Shown: in pieces, positions 1 to 8,241 of the stretch | Layout: each line of letters starts with the position of its first letter | How positions within the stretch are numbered: the stretch's first letter is position 1 | Assembly (NCBI GenBank): GCA_020354645.1 | Contig: CP070652.1 | Coordinates: forward strand, 5,422,914 to 5,478,097 | DNA length: 55,184 nt | Source of the DNA: Deltaproteobacteria bacterium | GTDB taxonomy: Bacteria > Desulfobacterota > Desulfobacteria > Desulfobacterales > G020354645 | Direction: 5' to 3' | Notes under the pieces: generated by a model | Database searches by the model: none | Seen by the model: the letters and a program-made list of their open reading frames with translations, nothing else | Told to the model about the DNA's origin: nothing | Translations under genes and position numbers: made by a program

Positions 1-13
1 TCATTGATATTAG

Positions 14-410
14 TGTGCTGTCCCAGGAATAAGTTACAAAGTTGAAGTTTTCCCGGTAGAAAGCTACAGGGAATCTTCCCTGTATGTGGATTTTACCATT
101 TTAGATTCGCTCGCCAACCTTGCAGCAAGCCGCGAGGGTTATTTTCGCTATTGCAGGTCCAGCATAAGGTTTGAAAGGTTTTTGCGAGCGCCATTGAGCA
201 TTTTGGGATCAAGACGCCGGCTGCAGCGGGGCGTTAAATCCGCCACAGGCGGATGAAAATCAAAAGCTGTCTGAGTCCCGAGCGTAAGCGAGGTCGAGTT
301 CTTTTGATTTAGCCCTGTTTCAGCTGGCGTCCCCAAAATGGTCGCCGGTGCGAGCAAAATACTTTCAAACCATCGCAAGACTGTTTAATCTTAATCCTGG
401 GACATAACAC
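14..410. repeat. Nested-hairpin repeat element, copy 1
   Basis: This roughly 397-bp element is bounded by a perfect 10-bp inverted repeat, TGTCCCAGGA (19-28) and TCCTGGGACA (395-404). Inside it, stems nest in order: GGTTTGAAAG 168-177 with 362-371, CATTTTGGG 199-207 with 332-340, GACGCC 213-218 with 326-331, and AATCAAAAG 258-266 with 301-309. A side hairpin pairs ATCCGCC 238-244 with 248-254. A diverged reverse-complement copy lies at 19692-20081. A 76-codon minus-strand frame over 148-378 is a by-product of the repeat and is not called as a gene. It could be a non-autonomous mobile element or a structured transcript; no transposase is present. Confidence 0.85.
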
Positions 411-557
411 CAGGTTTTAAAAAATCAGATTTTGGAGTTACCTGCTTTATTATAATTTGAAACCGCCTGTGCTTTTGCGATGTCAGCTCCTTGATGCTGG
501 AGAAAATTTGATTTTTTTGTTTTTTATCCAGAAACCAGAAACTTCACCCTGTTGAAT

Positions 558-587
558 GCCACCCCAGGTGGCCCTGCCGAAGGCAGG
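558..587. other. Two adjacent perfect hairpins downstream of the GlcD-like gene
   Basis: GCCACC 558-563 pairs with GGTGGC 567-572 over a CCA loop, and CCTGCC 573-578 pairs with GGCAGG 582-587 over a GAA loop. They lie just past the stop of the minus-strand oxidase gene and may stabilise or end its transcript, but no U-tract follows. The rest of 411-632 shows nothing recognisable. Confidence 0.4.
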
Positions 588-632
588 ATTTAACAGAGCA
601 AAGCATCCAGTATCAATGCGTTATTAGCTTAT

Positions 633-2012
633 TTATGCCTCCAGTGCCATCTTGCCGGGATTTAAAATATTATTCGGATCAAACGTTTTTTTAAGGGTTC
701 GCATCACGTCCATGGCAACCGCATCATGCTCCAGGGCCATGTAGGGGGCTTTGGACAGGCCGATGCCATGTTCCCCCGTAAGGGTTCCCTCCAGATCGAT
801 AGCCAGTCGAAACAAATCGGCACTGGCTGCCTCCACCCGCTTGACCTCTTCCGGATCATATCCGTCATATAAAATCTGCGGATGCAGATTGCCGTCTCCA
901 GCGTGCCCAAAAGTCGCGATCTGGAGATTATGGTCCGCTGCGATGGCTTCAACACCTCTGAGCAAGTCTGAGATATTTGCCATGGGTACGGTCACATCTT
1001 CAAGCACGAAATGGGTCTTGATCCTGGCCAAGACCCCGTAGGCAGACTTCCGGGCTGCCCACAGCTCGATTGCTTCCGCCTCTGTTCTGGCGCGCTTGAC
1101 CTCTTTGGGATTATTTTCATTAAAAATGTCAATGACCTTTTGTATCTGATAGTTTGTCTCTTCCTGGGTGTAACCGTCCGTCTCAACCAAAAGCATGGCG
1201 TCTGCCTCGGGCAGATTGAGATCCGTATTCTGGTTGATTGCAAGGATCGTGTGACGCCCCAAAATCACCAGGGCACTGGGGATGATGCCGCTGAACATGA
1301 TCTGGCTGACGGCCCGGCCGGCGTCATCCAGTTTGGCAAAGGTTGCAAGCGCCGTACTGGTTGCAGTCGGCTTTGGGTAGACCTTGAGGGTAATCTCCGT
1401 AACGACCCCCAGTGTTCCCTCAGAGCCTACAAAAAGCCTGGTCAAATCATAGCCGGATACGCTTTTCATGGCCCTGGAACCGGTTCGCATAATCCGCCCA
1501 TCCGGCAGGACCACCTGGAGTGCCAGGACATAATCACGGGTGGTGCCATATTTGGCGCCTTTGAGGCCCCCTGCATTGGTCGCCACGTTACCCCCGAGAG
1601 TCGCCACTTTGCCGCTGGCCGGATCGGGCGGGAAAAAAAAACCATAAGGGGTCAAAGCTTTCTCAAGATCAGCGTAGACAACGCCCGGTTGGACAACGAC
1701 CAGCCGGTCCTCGATGCTAATTTTTAATATGTTATTCATGTGGCTGAGATCGAGTACGATGCCTCCCTTGGCTGCAATCGCCATTCCCGAAAGACCGGTG
1801 CCTGCACCCCGAGGTATAACAGGTATTTTTTGCTTGTTGGCCAGCCTGAGAACTTCAGACACATGTTGGGCCGTATCGGGCCAAATGGCACACAAGGGTC
1901 TGTGTTTGTGCTGTGACCCGTCATATGAATACGAAACCATATCGATGAGAGCATCGGTATAATTTTTTTCTCCCACAATATCGATGAGAGCTTGTTTGAT
2001 TTTTTCATTCAC
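633..2012 (-). CDS. glcD: FAD-linked 2-hydroxyacid oxidase, GlcD/D-lactate dehydrogenase type
   Basis: This 459-aa cytoplasmic flavoprotein likely oxidises glycolate or D-lactate to the 2-oxoacid. The N-terminal FAD_binding_4 domain shows RGAGTGLSG (68-76), GGNVATNAGG (140-149) and SGYDLTRLFVGSEGTLG (186-202). The C-terminal FAD-oxidase domain shows HAGDGNLH (370-377), GEHGIG (413-418) and NILNPGKM (448-455). The length is normal for the family. The next gene upstream on the same strand (174 bp away) encodes an 11-heme cytochrome with a membrane anchor, which suggests an electron route to the membrane or periplasm. It is one of four paralogous flavoprotein oxidases in the first 20 kb. The exact substrate cannot be read from the sequence. 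Confidence 0.9.
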   Translation of the reverse strand: MNEKIKQALIDIVGEKNYTDALIDMVSYSYDGSQHKHRPLCAIWPDTAQHVSEVLRLANKQKIPVIPRGAGTGLSGMAIAAKGGIVLDLSHMNNILKISIEDRLVVVQPGVVYADLEKALTPYGFFFPPDPASGKVATLGGNVATNAGGLKGAKYGTTRDYVLALQVVLPDGRIMRTGSRAMKSVSGYDLTRLFVGSEGTLGVVTEITLKVYPKPTATSTALATFAKLDDAGRAVSQIMFSGIIPSALVILGRHTILAINQNTDLNLPEADAMLLVETDGYTQEETNYQIQKVIDIFNENNPKEVKRARTEAEAIELWAARKSAYGVLARIKTHFVLEDVTVPMANISDLLRGVEAIAADHNLQIATFGHAGDGNLHPQILYDGYDPEEVKRVEAASADLFRLAIDLEGTLTGEHGIGLSKAPYMALEHDAVAMDVMRTLKKTFDPNNILNPGKMALEA

Positions 2013-2078
2013 GATGCGATCCTTTTAAACTCAAAAAATTAGTTTGCTGTGTAAACTGTGAAGACTCAAACGGAAGCG

Positions 2079-2116
2079 GTTGAAAGATTTTTGCGAGCGA
2101 ACTAAAGGCTTTCAAC
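2079..2116. repeat. Relic stem of the nested-hairpin family
   Basis: GTTGAAAG (2079-2086) pairs with CTTTCAAC (2109-2116). The segment starting at the left arm, including TTTTTGCGAGCG, closely matches the 168-190 part of copy 1. It lies between the 11-heme cytochrome gene and the oxidase gene and may be a decayed fragment of the larger element. Confidence 0.5.
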
Positions 2117-2186
2117 GCGGTCATAGCCCATTTAAATAAAATTCTGTTTCCCAGGATGCACAATTTCTCTTTATTGCCCAAAAAAT

Positions 2187-3986
2187 TTAGAATCTATGGA
2201 GTTCTTTATCAGAGGCGGCATTCATTGCCAATACCACAGGAGCCATGATAATATGCATCAATCGGCTAAAAGGTAAATAGGCTATAAGTGCACCGGTCAT
2301 AACGGCATGAATATACCATAGATATCCATAGATATCCGTCACTCCGGACATTCCGGCAAACAATTTGCTGAATCCATATCCTATCACGGCATACCCGGAA
2401 TTTGCCGGCCAGCCTGTCATGGCAATCCGCATAGCTTCCAGAATAAAGCCGAAGACAACGATACCACCAATCAAGCCCAGAGCCCATCGATCCTGGTTCG
2501 GTAAACCGGGAACACGATCCGATCTGGCCGCACTTTTCCTAAAGAAAGCTAAGGTAATCCCCAATAGTATCATGATCCCTGTCAGATCAAATAGAAACGC
2601 GGTTAGGGGATGGTTCTTATCCAGCATGACCCAGGTGTTGGGTCGATCCGGCAGCCAGATGGAGCTAAAAAGTCCCACAATTCCCCAGATAAAACGAAAG
2701 ACAAAAGGGGAAAAAATCAAGCTGTGGATAAGCCAGCGTTTTGCGGATCGCCGATACAGCCGTCTTTGCAAGAGAACATCAAAAAACAATGTTTTCATTA
2801 TCGGAAAAAGTTTAGCGGAAAAAATCGATCTTGCCGTGTTGCGCAATAGAGCATATGCCTTGAAAATAGCGCTGAAGCTGCCTTGAACCGGCAATGAACC
2901 GGAAAACCAGACGGAAGCAGTCATGGTCAAACCGGCCAGAAAAATAACCAGGGCAACAATGGTGGTAAAATCTCCCGCTGAAAGGGTTCCCGCATGACAG
3001 GGCATACATAGAATGCTCTTGGCGGGAAGAATCATAGAAACCGCGCCAATATTGTTTCCGTCAAAATGACATCTCCGGCAAAATGCTTCATCTTCATATT
3101 GTAACATTTGGTGAAGTTGGGAAGTCCTCCCCGATATGCGAGTTTTCTCCCATACCACAACTTTTGATTGCGTGTCTCTAATTGGTAGAATACTCTGCAG
3201 ATGGCATGCCTGGCAGGTAACAAGCAAATGGGCATCGTGGGTTTTCTTCTCATCATGCCGAGTATGGCATTGGCGGCAATCTCCCGACTTCTGCGCGTTG
3301 TGACTAAATTCGGCAGCCTGGAAATGACAGGAGGTGCAGTCGATCTCGGCATGAGGTGTCAACTTAAGGTCTATTTCATCAATCAGCGGTACCACCCTTG
3401 CCGTCATCTCCTGCACGTCTGTTCCCTGGTTGCCGTGGCAGTGCAAACAAAGGTCAAAAACCCTTTCCTTCCTGTTGGGATCCTCCGGGTCAACGTATCG
3501 ATGACAGGCCATACAATTCTCATCATCTGAAGAAAAGGCCGGCAGAGATGATTGCAGTTCATGACAGACCCCGCATTGTTTGTGAACAGATTTTGCGGGA
3601 TCGAATTGGTCCACCGGGTTCTTTTGATAGCTGAGCTGGTAGTGAGGATCGTGGCACACCAGACATGCTTCATAATCTTTTGTCGATTGGATTTTTTCAG
3701 CGCCATGAACGCCATTTTCCAGATCATCCAGGACCTCATCATGGCACGCCAGACACTGATCGATACTGAAAAAGTCGGCCAGTGCTTTACTCACGTCTCC
3801 CGGATTCGGATGAAGATCCAACTCGGAAATGCTCTCATGACAGTCCTGGCAGGAAGTCTGACCGTGGACCGATGTGTGAAATTTTGCGGCGTCAATCAGC
3901 CATGAGGCTGAGGATTCAACATCACCAATTGTGAGTATCGTCACTGCCGATAGAAAGGCAGTTATTGTTTTCATTTTGGCAAACAT
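2187..3986 (-). CDS. Undecaheme cytochrome c fused to a cytochrome-b-like membrane domain
   Basis: This 599-aa protein starts with a signal-like segment (residues 1-28). It then carries eleven CxxCH heme c sites, beginning at about residues 46, 78, 108, 138, 158, 180, 217, 237, 258, 303 and 327. From about residue 341 to the end it is hydrophobic, with five or six membrane spans resembling the NarI/HdrE/DsrM-type diheme b domain (for example the WYIHAVMTG segment near 560). The layout implies a periplasmic heme wire joined to a membrane quinone module. Sulfate reducers have related transmembrane redox complexes, usually with these parts in separate genes. Its neighbour is a GlcD-like oxidase on the same strand. 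The precise partner is inferred only. Confidence 0.85.
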   Translation of the reverse strand: MFAKMKTITAFLSAVTILTIGDVESSASWLIDAAKFHTSVHGQTSCQDCHESISELDLHPNPGDVSKALADFFSIDQCLACHDEVLDDLENGVHGAEKIQSTKDYEACLVCHDPHYQLSYQKNPVDQFDPAKSVHKQCGVCHELQSSLPAFSSDDENCMACHRYVDPEDPNRKERVFDLCLHCHGNQGTDVQEMTARVVPLIDEIDLKLTPHAEIDCTSCHFQAAEFSHNAQKSGDCRQCHTRHDEKKTHDAHLLVTCQACHLQSILPIRDTQSKVVVWEKTRISGRTSQLHQMLQYEDEAFCRRCHFDGNNIGAVSMILPAKSILCMPCHAGTLSAGDFTTIVALVIFLAGLTMTASVWFSGSLPVQGSFSAIFKAYALLRNTARSIFSAKLFPIMKTLFFDVLLQRRLYRRSAKRWLIHSLIFSPFVFRFIWGIVGLFSSIWLPDRPNTWVMLDKNHPLTAFLFDLTGIMILLGITLAFFRKSAARSDRVPGLPNQDRWALGLIGGIVVFGFILEAMRIAMTGWPANSGYAVIGYGFSKLFAGMSGVTDIYGYLWYIHAVMTGALIAYLPFSRLMHIIMAPVVLAMNAASDKELHRF

Positions 3987-4134
3987 TACCCGGAATATTC
4001 CTGGTTATATATTGCTTTTTCACATCATCTGCGGTCGATAATAAGGCATCTTGCTAGCTTTTTTTAATTATCCTGTCAAGGTGTTTCTGAGGGAGATGCG
4101 CCGCACAGCATGGATTCAATGGTCATGGTCGTAC

Positions 4135-4162
4135 TTGACATTTAATCTGTTGTGGGTAACAT
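4135..4162 (+). promoter_or_regulatory. Candidate sigma-70 promoter for the glycerate kinase operon
   Basis: A perfect -35 TTGACA (4135-4140) is followed after 16 bp by TAACAT (4157-4162), which matches 4 of 6 bases of the -10 consensus. The start codon at 4245 would leave a leader of about 75 nt. Confidence 0.5.
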
Positions 4163-4244
4163 GAATCAGGTTAAGGAACACGGTCTAACGTTGTCCAAAA
4201 TTAAGTAAAAAGCAAATAATCTTAAACACGATTGAGGTAACCGT

Positions 4245-5588
4245 ATGAATCCAAAATCAAAAAGTATTGAAAAAATGCGGGAGGATGCCGTCAACATCTT
4301 TTACGCAGGACTGGAAGCTGTCGAGCCGAATGCAGCTGTAAAAAATCACTGCCGATTAAACGACCACCGACTTTCCGTGGGCGATCGAACCTACGATCTC
4401 TCCAAGTTTAACAATCTATTTGTGATCGGTGCGGGGAAGGCTTCAGCCCCCATGGCTTCGGCAATCGAGGATTTGGTCGGGCAAAGAATTACCCGCGGTA
4501 TCGTTAATGTAAAATATGAACATATCGCTGATTTGAAGCGGGTCAAACTTATCGAAGCCGGCCATCCGGTGCCGGATGAAAATGGTGCAAAGGGTTCAGG
4601 CGCCATTCTGAGCCTGGCAAATGATGCCGGCAAGAATGACCTGATCTTATGTTTGATGTCCGGCGGAGGATCTGCCCTGCTTCCCCTTGCGGCCGAAGGT
4701 CTCACACTCAATGACAAACAGAATACGATTAAAGTGCTCCTTGCCTGCGGCGCAACGATCCATGAAATCAACGCAATCCGAAAACATACGTCCAATATAA
4801 AGGGAGGAAGGCTTGCACGGGCAGCTTATCCGGCCACGCTGATATCATTGATTCTTTCAGACGTTGTTGGAGATGACCTGGATGTCATCGCCTCCGGACC
4901 CACAGTTCCGGATTCAAGCACTTTTGGCGATTGCATGGAAATCTTTAGAAAATATGAAATCATCGACAAATTACCTGATTCCGTGGTCAGGCATATCGAA
5001 GCCGGGATCTCCGGCAAGATTGACGAAACCCCCAAGATCGGCGATCCGGCTTTTGACAATGTAAACAACGTTATTGTGGGCAGCAACTTTGAAGCCGTCA
5101 CCGCTGCAGAAAAAAAGGCAAAAAACCTCGGTTACAATACACTTATTTTGTCTTCCATGATCGAAGGTGAAACAAAGCATGTCGCCCACGTTCACGGCGC
5201 AATTGCCAGGGAAATCATTAAAACCGGCAACCCCCTGCCCCCGCCTGCCTGCATTCTCTCCGGCGGGGAGACAACGGTAACGATTACCGGAAAGGGCCTT
5301 GGCGGAAGGAGTCAGGAATTTGCACTGGCCGCTGCATTGGACATTTCTGGAAGTGAAGATATCGTTGTTTTGTGCGGCGGTACCGACGGTACAGACGGAC
5401 CAACGGACGCTGCAGGTGCGGTGGCAGATTCCGGCTCGGTTACGCGTGCCAGGGAAATGGGAATGAACCCCCGCCAGTACCTTTCCAACAACGACTCCTA
5501 TAACTTTTTTAAAACCCTGGGCGATTTGTTTATAACGGGACCCACCAACACCAACGTGATGGACTTGCGAATAACGATAGCAATGTAG
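4245..5588 (+). CDS. gckA: Glycerate 2-kinase, MOFRL family
   Basis: This 447-aa cytoplasmic enzyme phosphorylates D-glycerate at C2 with ATP to give 2-phosphoglycerate. Family features are an N-terminal DUF4147-type domain with VIGAGKASAPMA (about residues 60-71), LMSGGGSALLP (about 137-147), IRKHTSNIKGGRLA (about 178-191) and LSDVVGDD. The C-terminal MOFRL domain has LSGGETTVTITGKGLGGRSQ, GTDGTDGPTDAAGA and the near-terminal GPTNTNVMDLR. Length is as expected. A good -35/-10 pair lies upstream and the OsmC-like selenoprotein follows 38 bp downstream. It closes the glyoxylate carboligase / tartronate semialdehyde reductase route encoded further along the window. Confidence 0.93.
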   Translation: MNPKSKSIEKMREDAVNIFYAGLEAVEPNAAVKNHCRLNDHRLSVGDRTYDLSKFNNLFVIGAGKASAPMASAIEDLVGQRITRGIVNVKYEHIADLKRVKLIEAGHPVPDENGAKGSGAILSLANDAGKNDLILCLMSGGGSALLPLAAEGLTLNDKQNTIKVLLACGATIHEINAIRKHTSNIKGGRLARAAYPATLISLILSDVVGDDLDVIASGPTVPDSSTFGDCMEIFRKYEIIDKLPDSVVRHIEAGISGKIDETPKIGDPAFDNVNNVIVGSNFEAVTAAEKKAKNLGYNTLILSSMIEGETKHVAHVHGAIAREIIKTGNPLPPPACILSGGETTVTITGKGLGGRSQEFALAAALDISGSEDIVVLCGGTDGTDGPTDAAGAVADSGSVTRAREMGMNPRQYLSNNDSYNFFKTLGDLFITGPTNTNVMDLRITIAM

Positions 5589-5626
5589 CGGAAAATAAAG
5601 GGTTTTGAGAAGGATGGTAAATCATC

Positions 5627-6016
5627 ATGGCAGAATACTCCTCCCATGTGCGGTTTGTAAACGGCACAGCAGAATTCCGTTTTGACGGCAGATCTTTTAC
5701 GGTTGCCGATCGGAATGCACAGGACAGTTCTCTCTGCTGTCCTATTGAGTTACTGGTCGGGGCCCTGGGAAGTTGAATAACGCTTACAATTGCTGCGGTC
5801 GCAGATAACAAGCAAATTCAGGTTGAAAAAATCGACGTCCATATCGACCACCAAATACATCGCGGCAAACCTTGGAGGACATCCTTTAAGATTGGTATCG
5901 ATTTAGGAAAAGGATTAACCCGCAGGGAGAGAACTATTCTTTTCAATGTCGCTCGCACCTGCGAAGTTTACAAAATGTTAACCGGTGAAATCACCTGCAA
6001 TTATCAATTTGTGTAA
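5627..6016 (+). CDS. OsmC-like selenoprotein (in-frame TGA at the catalytic Cys)
   Basis: Reading from ATG 5627 gives 129 codons with one internal TGA at 5774-5776 (codon 50), ending at TAA 6014-6016. The TGA falls exactly where OsmC/Ohr proteins have the peroxidatic cysteine: PIELLVGALGS-[TGA]-ITLTIAAVA. The frame stays open for 79 codons after it. It keeps the second conserved cysteine in ARTCEVYKMLTGE, the family's partner residue. A hairpin with G at the first loop position begins 16 nt after the TGA. I read the codon as selenocysteine; OsmC-like selenoproteins are known. The likely role is reduction of organic or lipid hydroperoxides. An AAGGATGG ribosome site lies 9 nt before the start. 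The alternative is a recent nonsense mutation at this one codon, less likely given its position. Confidence 0.85.
5793..5804 (+). promoter_or_regulatory. Candidate bacterial SECIS apical hairpin
   Basis: CTGC (5793-5796) pairs with GCAG (5801-5804) around loop GGTC, with an optional fifth G-C pair leaving loop GT. The loop starts 20 nt after the TGA at 5774-5776, within the known spacing for bacterial SECIS elements, and its first bases are G. The lower stem is weak by eye. Confidence 0.55.
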
Positions 6017-6025
6017 TTAAAAGGA

Positions 6026-7084
6026 ATGAAAAATATAGAATTATATCACCTTGGCAATGTTCCGTGGCAAGAAACCCAGCTGATCTATCACGCGCTGGCA
6101 TATCTGGGGCGAGAATCGCTTGTTCTCGTCTCCCCGGCCTCACCCTATGTTTGCATCGGGTATCACCAGGATGTGACTCACGAGATAGACGTAGAATTTT
6201 GCAGGGAGAATAATATCCCGATTTTCAGACGGAAAGTTGGTGGTGGAGCTGTCTACCTGGACGGAGACCAGCTTTTTTTTCACCTCATTCTTCGGAAAAA
6301 CAACCCGGCAATACCGCCGTCCAAAAAGGGTTTCTATCAAAAATTCCTCCAACCTATCGTCACTGTTCACCACCGGATCGGTATTCGGGCAGAATACAAA
6401 CCCGTAAATGATATTATCGTTAACTATAGAAAAATATCCGGAACCGGTGTCGGCGAAATTGGAGATTGTATTGTATTTGTTGGCAACCTCATTCTCGATT
6501 TTAACTATGAAATAATGTCTCGAATTCTGAAGGTACCGGATGAGAAATTCCGCGACAAAGTCCGAAAAACGATCGAGGACAACTTGACCACCATACGCCG
6601 CGAATTGAATCAAACGCAGCAGGCCGGATGGAATGAGGCAAAATTGAATGCCCTGATGGCTGAAGAATTCGGCAAGCTGCTGGGCACATTCGAATCAAGC
6701 GAAAAAGATGATGAACTCATATCCAAGATGGCGGCGTTGGGCTCAGAAATGATCGATGATGCCTGGTTGTACCGGAAAGGGAAATCCACTTCTATGCGTT
6801 CGGTAAAAATTCGATCGGGGGTTGCGGTGCAACACCGAATGCACAAAGCCCCCGGGGGATTGATTCGAGCAGATTTTGAGGTTCGTGAGGGTTATTTGTC
6901 CGGGGCTTCCATTTCCGGCGATTTTTTCTGCTACCCTGAGGATTCAATCGCTCAGCTGGAATCGATGCTGGAAGGAATTGCAACAACCGATATCCATACA
7001 GTACTGACGGAATTTTGCGGCCGTCGTGACATCGAAATACCGTGCGTTGAATTTAACGACTGGATGAAAGTACTACGGGCTTAG
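6026..7084 (+). CDS. lplA: Lipoate-protein ligase A family protein
   Basis: This 352-aa BPL/LplA-fold protein likely activates lipoate with ATP and transfers it to lysines of lipoyl domains (glycine cleavage H protein or 2-oxoacid dehydrogenases). Visible motifs are RRKVGGGAVYLD (about residues 68-79), then YRKISGTGVG (about 136-145), whose lysine matches the catalytic lysine of LplA. A C-terminal accessory domain covers about 255-352, as in full-length LplA. The start lies 9 bp after the selenoprotein stop; AAAAGGA directly abuts the ATG, so spacing is poor and translational coupling is possible. Why it pairs with an OsmC protein is unclear; both relate to thiol or lipoyl chemistry. Confidence 0.88.
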   Translation: MKNIELYHLGNVPWQETQLIYHALAYLGRESLVLVSPASPYVCIGYHQDVTHEIDVEFCRENNIPIFRRKVGGGAVYLDGDQLFFHLILRKNNPAIPPSKKGFYQKFLQPIVTVHHRIGIRAEYKPVNDIIVNYRKISGTGVGEIGDCIVFVGNLILDFNYEIMSRILKVPDEKFRDKVRKTIEDNLTTIRRELNQTQQAGWNEAKLNALMAEEFGKLLGTFESSEKDDELISKMAALGSEMIDDAWLYRKGKSTSMRSVKIRSGVAVQHRMHKAPGGLIRADFEVREGYLSGASISGDFFCYPEDSIAQLESMLEGIATTDIHTVLTEFCGRRDIEIPCVEFNDWMKVLRA

Positions 7085-7199
7085 CGGCGCAAATTCGATA
7101 AAGTTTTATCGCTGTTTGTAAATTACTTTCTTGGCTTTAGTTGCCGATGATCGAAGCTGCCTGACCGCCATCGGCTTCGCCTTCAGGCGAGGCAGGGGG

Positions 7200-7379
7200 G
7201 GATACTGGATACCCGATAACCCGGAATAATTAACATACAAATTAGGCTATCAAGGATCGAGCATCCAGCATTCTATATTCGTTCAAGGTTCCAGCTTCCC
7301 CGGGTCAATGTTAAAAAAAGGGAAATTTGCCTTTTTTCAACCCTGAACCCTTAACTCTTTCCCCCTTACCCTTTCCCCA
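7200..7379. repeat. Intergenic word array (mixed words)
   Basis: The spacer holds imperfect short words such as GGATACTGGATACCCG, GAGCATCCAGCATTC, GTTCAAGGTTCCAG and CAACCCTGAACCC, the last two forming partial inverted arms. It has no coding potential that I can see. Confidence 0.5.
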
Positions 7380-7390
7380 GAGAAAAATTC

Positions 7391-7419
7391 TTGACACCTT
7401 CAAGGAAACGCGGTAACAA
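7391..7419 (+). promoter_or_regulatory. Candidate sigma-70 promoter of the IclR-gcl operon
   Basis: TTGACA (7391-7396), a 17-bp spacer and TAACAA (7414-7419) precede the IclR gene by about 45 bp. The operator-like palindrome at 7442-7456 sits just downstream, where a bound repressor would block transcription. Confidence 0.55.
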
Positions 7420-7441
7420 CATACCGAATCGCAGAATTATA

Positions 7442-7456
7442 TTCCACAATTTGGAA
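7442..7456. promoter_or_regulatory. Candidate IclR-type operator
   Basis: TTCCACAATTTGGAA is an inverted repeat with 5-bp arms (TTCCA and TGGAA) and a 5-bp centre. It lies between the candidate promoter and the ATG of an IclR-family gene. IclR-family operators are typically short palindromes of this kind, so autoregulation is a reasonable inference. Confidence 0.45.
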
Positions 7457-7463
7457 CACGCGT

Positions 7464-8216
7464 ATGAAATCCCTCAACAAAGCCTTAGATATGATCGATG
7501 CTGTCAGCAAACTGGGAAGCGCCGGAATCCGTGAAATCTCTTCTATAACGGGATTCCCGCCGGCAACAACCCATCGGATTGCTTCAGCACTGGTCAAGCG
7601 ACGATATTTTAATCAAGATCCGTCCACGAAACATTACTCGCTGTCACTTCGGTTTCTAGAACTCGGCACCAAGGTCCAGCTGCAATTTGATCTCCCCACC
7701 ATTGTACGGCCGCACCTCCAACAGCTCATGTCTGAAACCGGGGAAAGTGCCAATCTCGCCATTTGTGATGGCGACAGTGCTGTGTATCTGGATCAGGTGC
7801 AAAGCGATAAATCCATGCTCAAAATTTTTACCCGCCTCGGAACGCGGGTCCCCCTTTACAGCACCGGCGTGGGAAAAATGCTTATGAGCCGGTGGAGTAA
7901 ACCGGAACTCGATTCATATCTAAAGCGCACGAAATTGATTTCCTATACGCCAAACACCCTGGTCAGCCGGTCAAAAATCCTGAAGGAATTGGATCGAATT
8001 TCTGACCGGGGTTTTGCAGTAGACAATGAAGAGATGGAGAAAGGTGTCCGGTGTGTTGCCGCCCTTGTTTTCGACCACCGACAGCAGGTCGTGGCGGCTG
8101 TATCAATTTCCGGTGCGGCTATGCGTATTACACCGGACCGAATTGATGATTTTGGGGCAAAAGTAAAACAATGTGCTTTTGATATATCCCAAGGTCTGGG
8201 ATTTCAGATTAGATGA
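7464..8216 (+). CDS. IclR-family transcriptional regulator
   Basis: This 250-aa DNA-binding regulator has an N-terminal winged helix-turn-helix (about residues 1-65, with IREISSITGFPPATTHRIAS as the recognition region). A C-terminal IclR ligand-binding domain covers about 75-245, with YSTGVGKMLMS and the late D-N-E-E-x4-G-V-R-C-V-A-A segment near 187-200. The gene stops 25 bp before gcl, so the two are probably co-transcribed. IclR relatives control allantoin/glyoxylate genes (AllR) and the glyoxylate shunt, which fits the downstream enzymes. The effector is probably a small 2-oxo or 2-hydroxyacid such as glyoxylate, by inference. Confidence 0.92.
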   Translation: MKSLNKALDMIDAVSKLGSAGIREISSITGFPPATTHRIASALVKRRYFNQDPSTKHYSLSLRFLELGTKVQLQFDLPTIVRPHLQQLMSETGESANLAICDGDSAVYLDQVQSDKSMLKIFTRLGTRVPLYSTGVGKMLMSRWSKPELDSYLKRTKLISYTPNTLVSRSKILKELDRISDRGFAVDNEEMEKGVRCVAALVFDHRQQVVAAVSISGAAMRITPDRIDDFGAKVKQCAFDISQGLGFQIR

Positions 8217-8241
8217 CAAATTCACACAAAGGAGTAAAACC

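Noticed and set aside
148..378. A 76-codon minus-strand frame in repeat copy 1 and a similar 99-codon frame at 19692-19991 in copy 2
   Set aside because: Both lie within the nested-hairpin repeat, the frames differ between copies, and neither has a family resemblance.
1011..1727. A 238-codon plus-strand frame across the GlcD-like gene
   Set aside because: It is antisense to a well-supported flavoprotein; the protein looks like reverse-strand composition with no recognisable motifs.
4135..4162. Sigma-54 sites at this and other starts
   Set aside because: No TGGCAC-N5-TTGC pairs with correct spacing were found; only sigma-70-like elements are supported.
5627..5776. Treating the OsmC-like gene as a nonsense pseudogene
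   Set aside because: The only stop is at the catalytic Cys codon, the downstream frame is intact with its second Cys, and a SECIS-like hairpin follows at the right distance.
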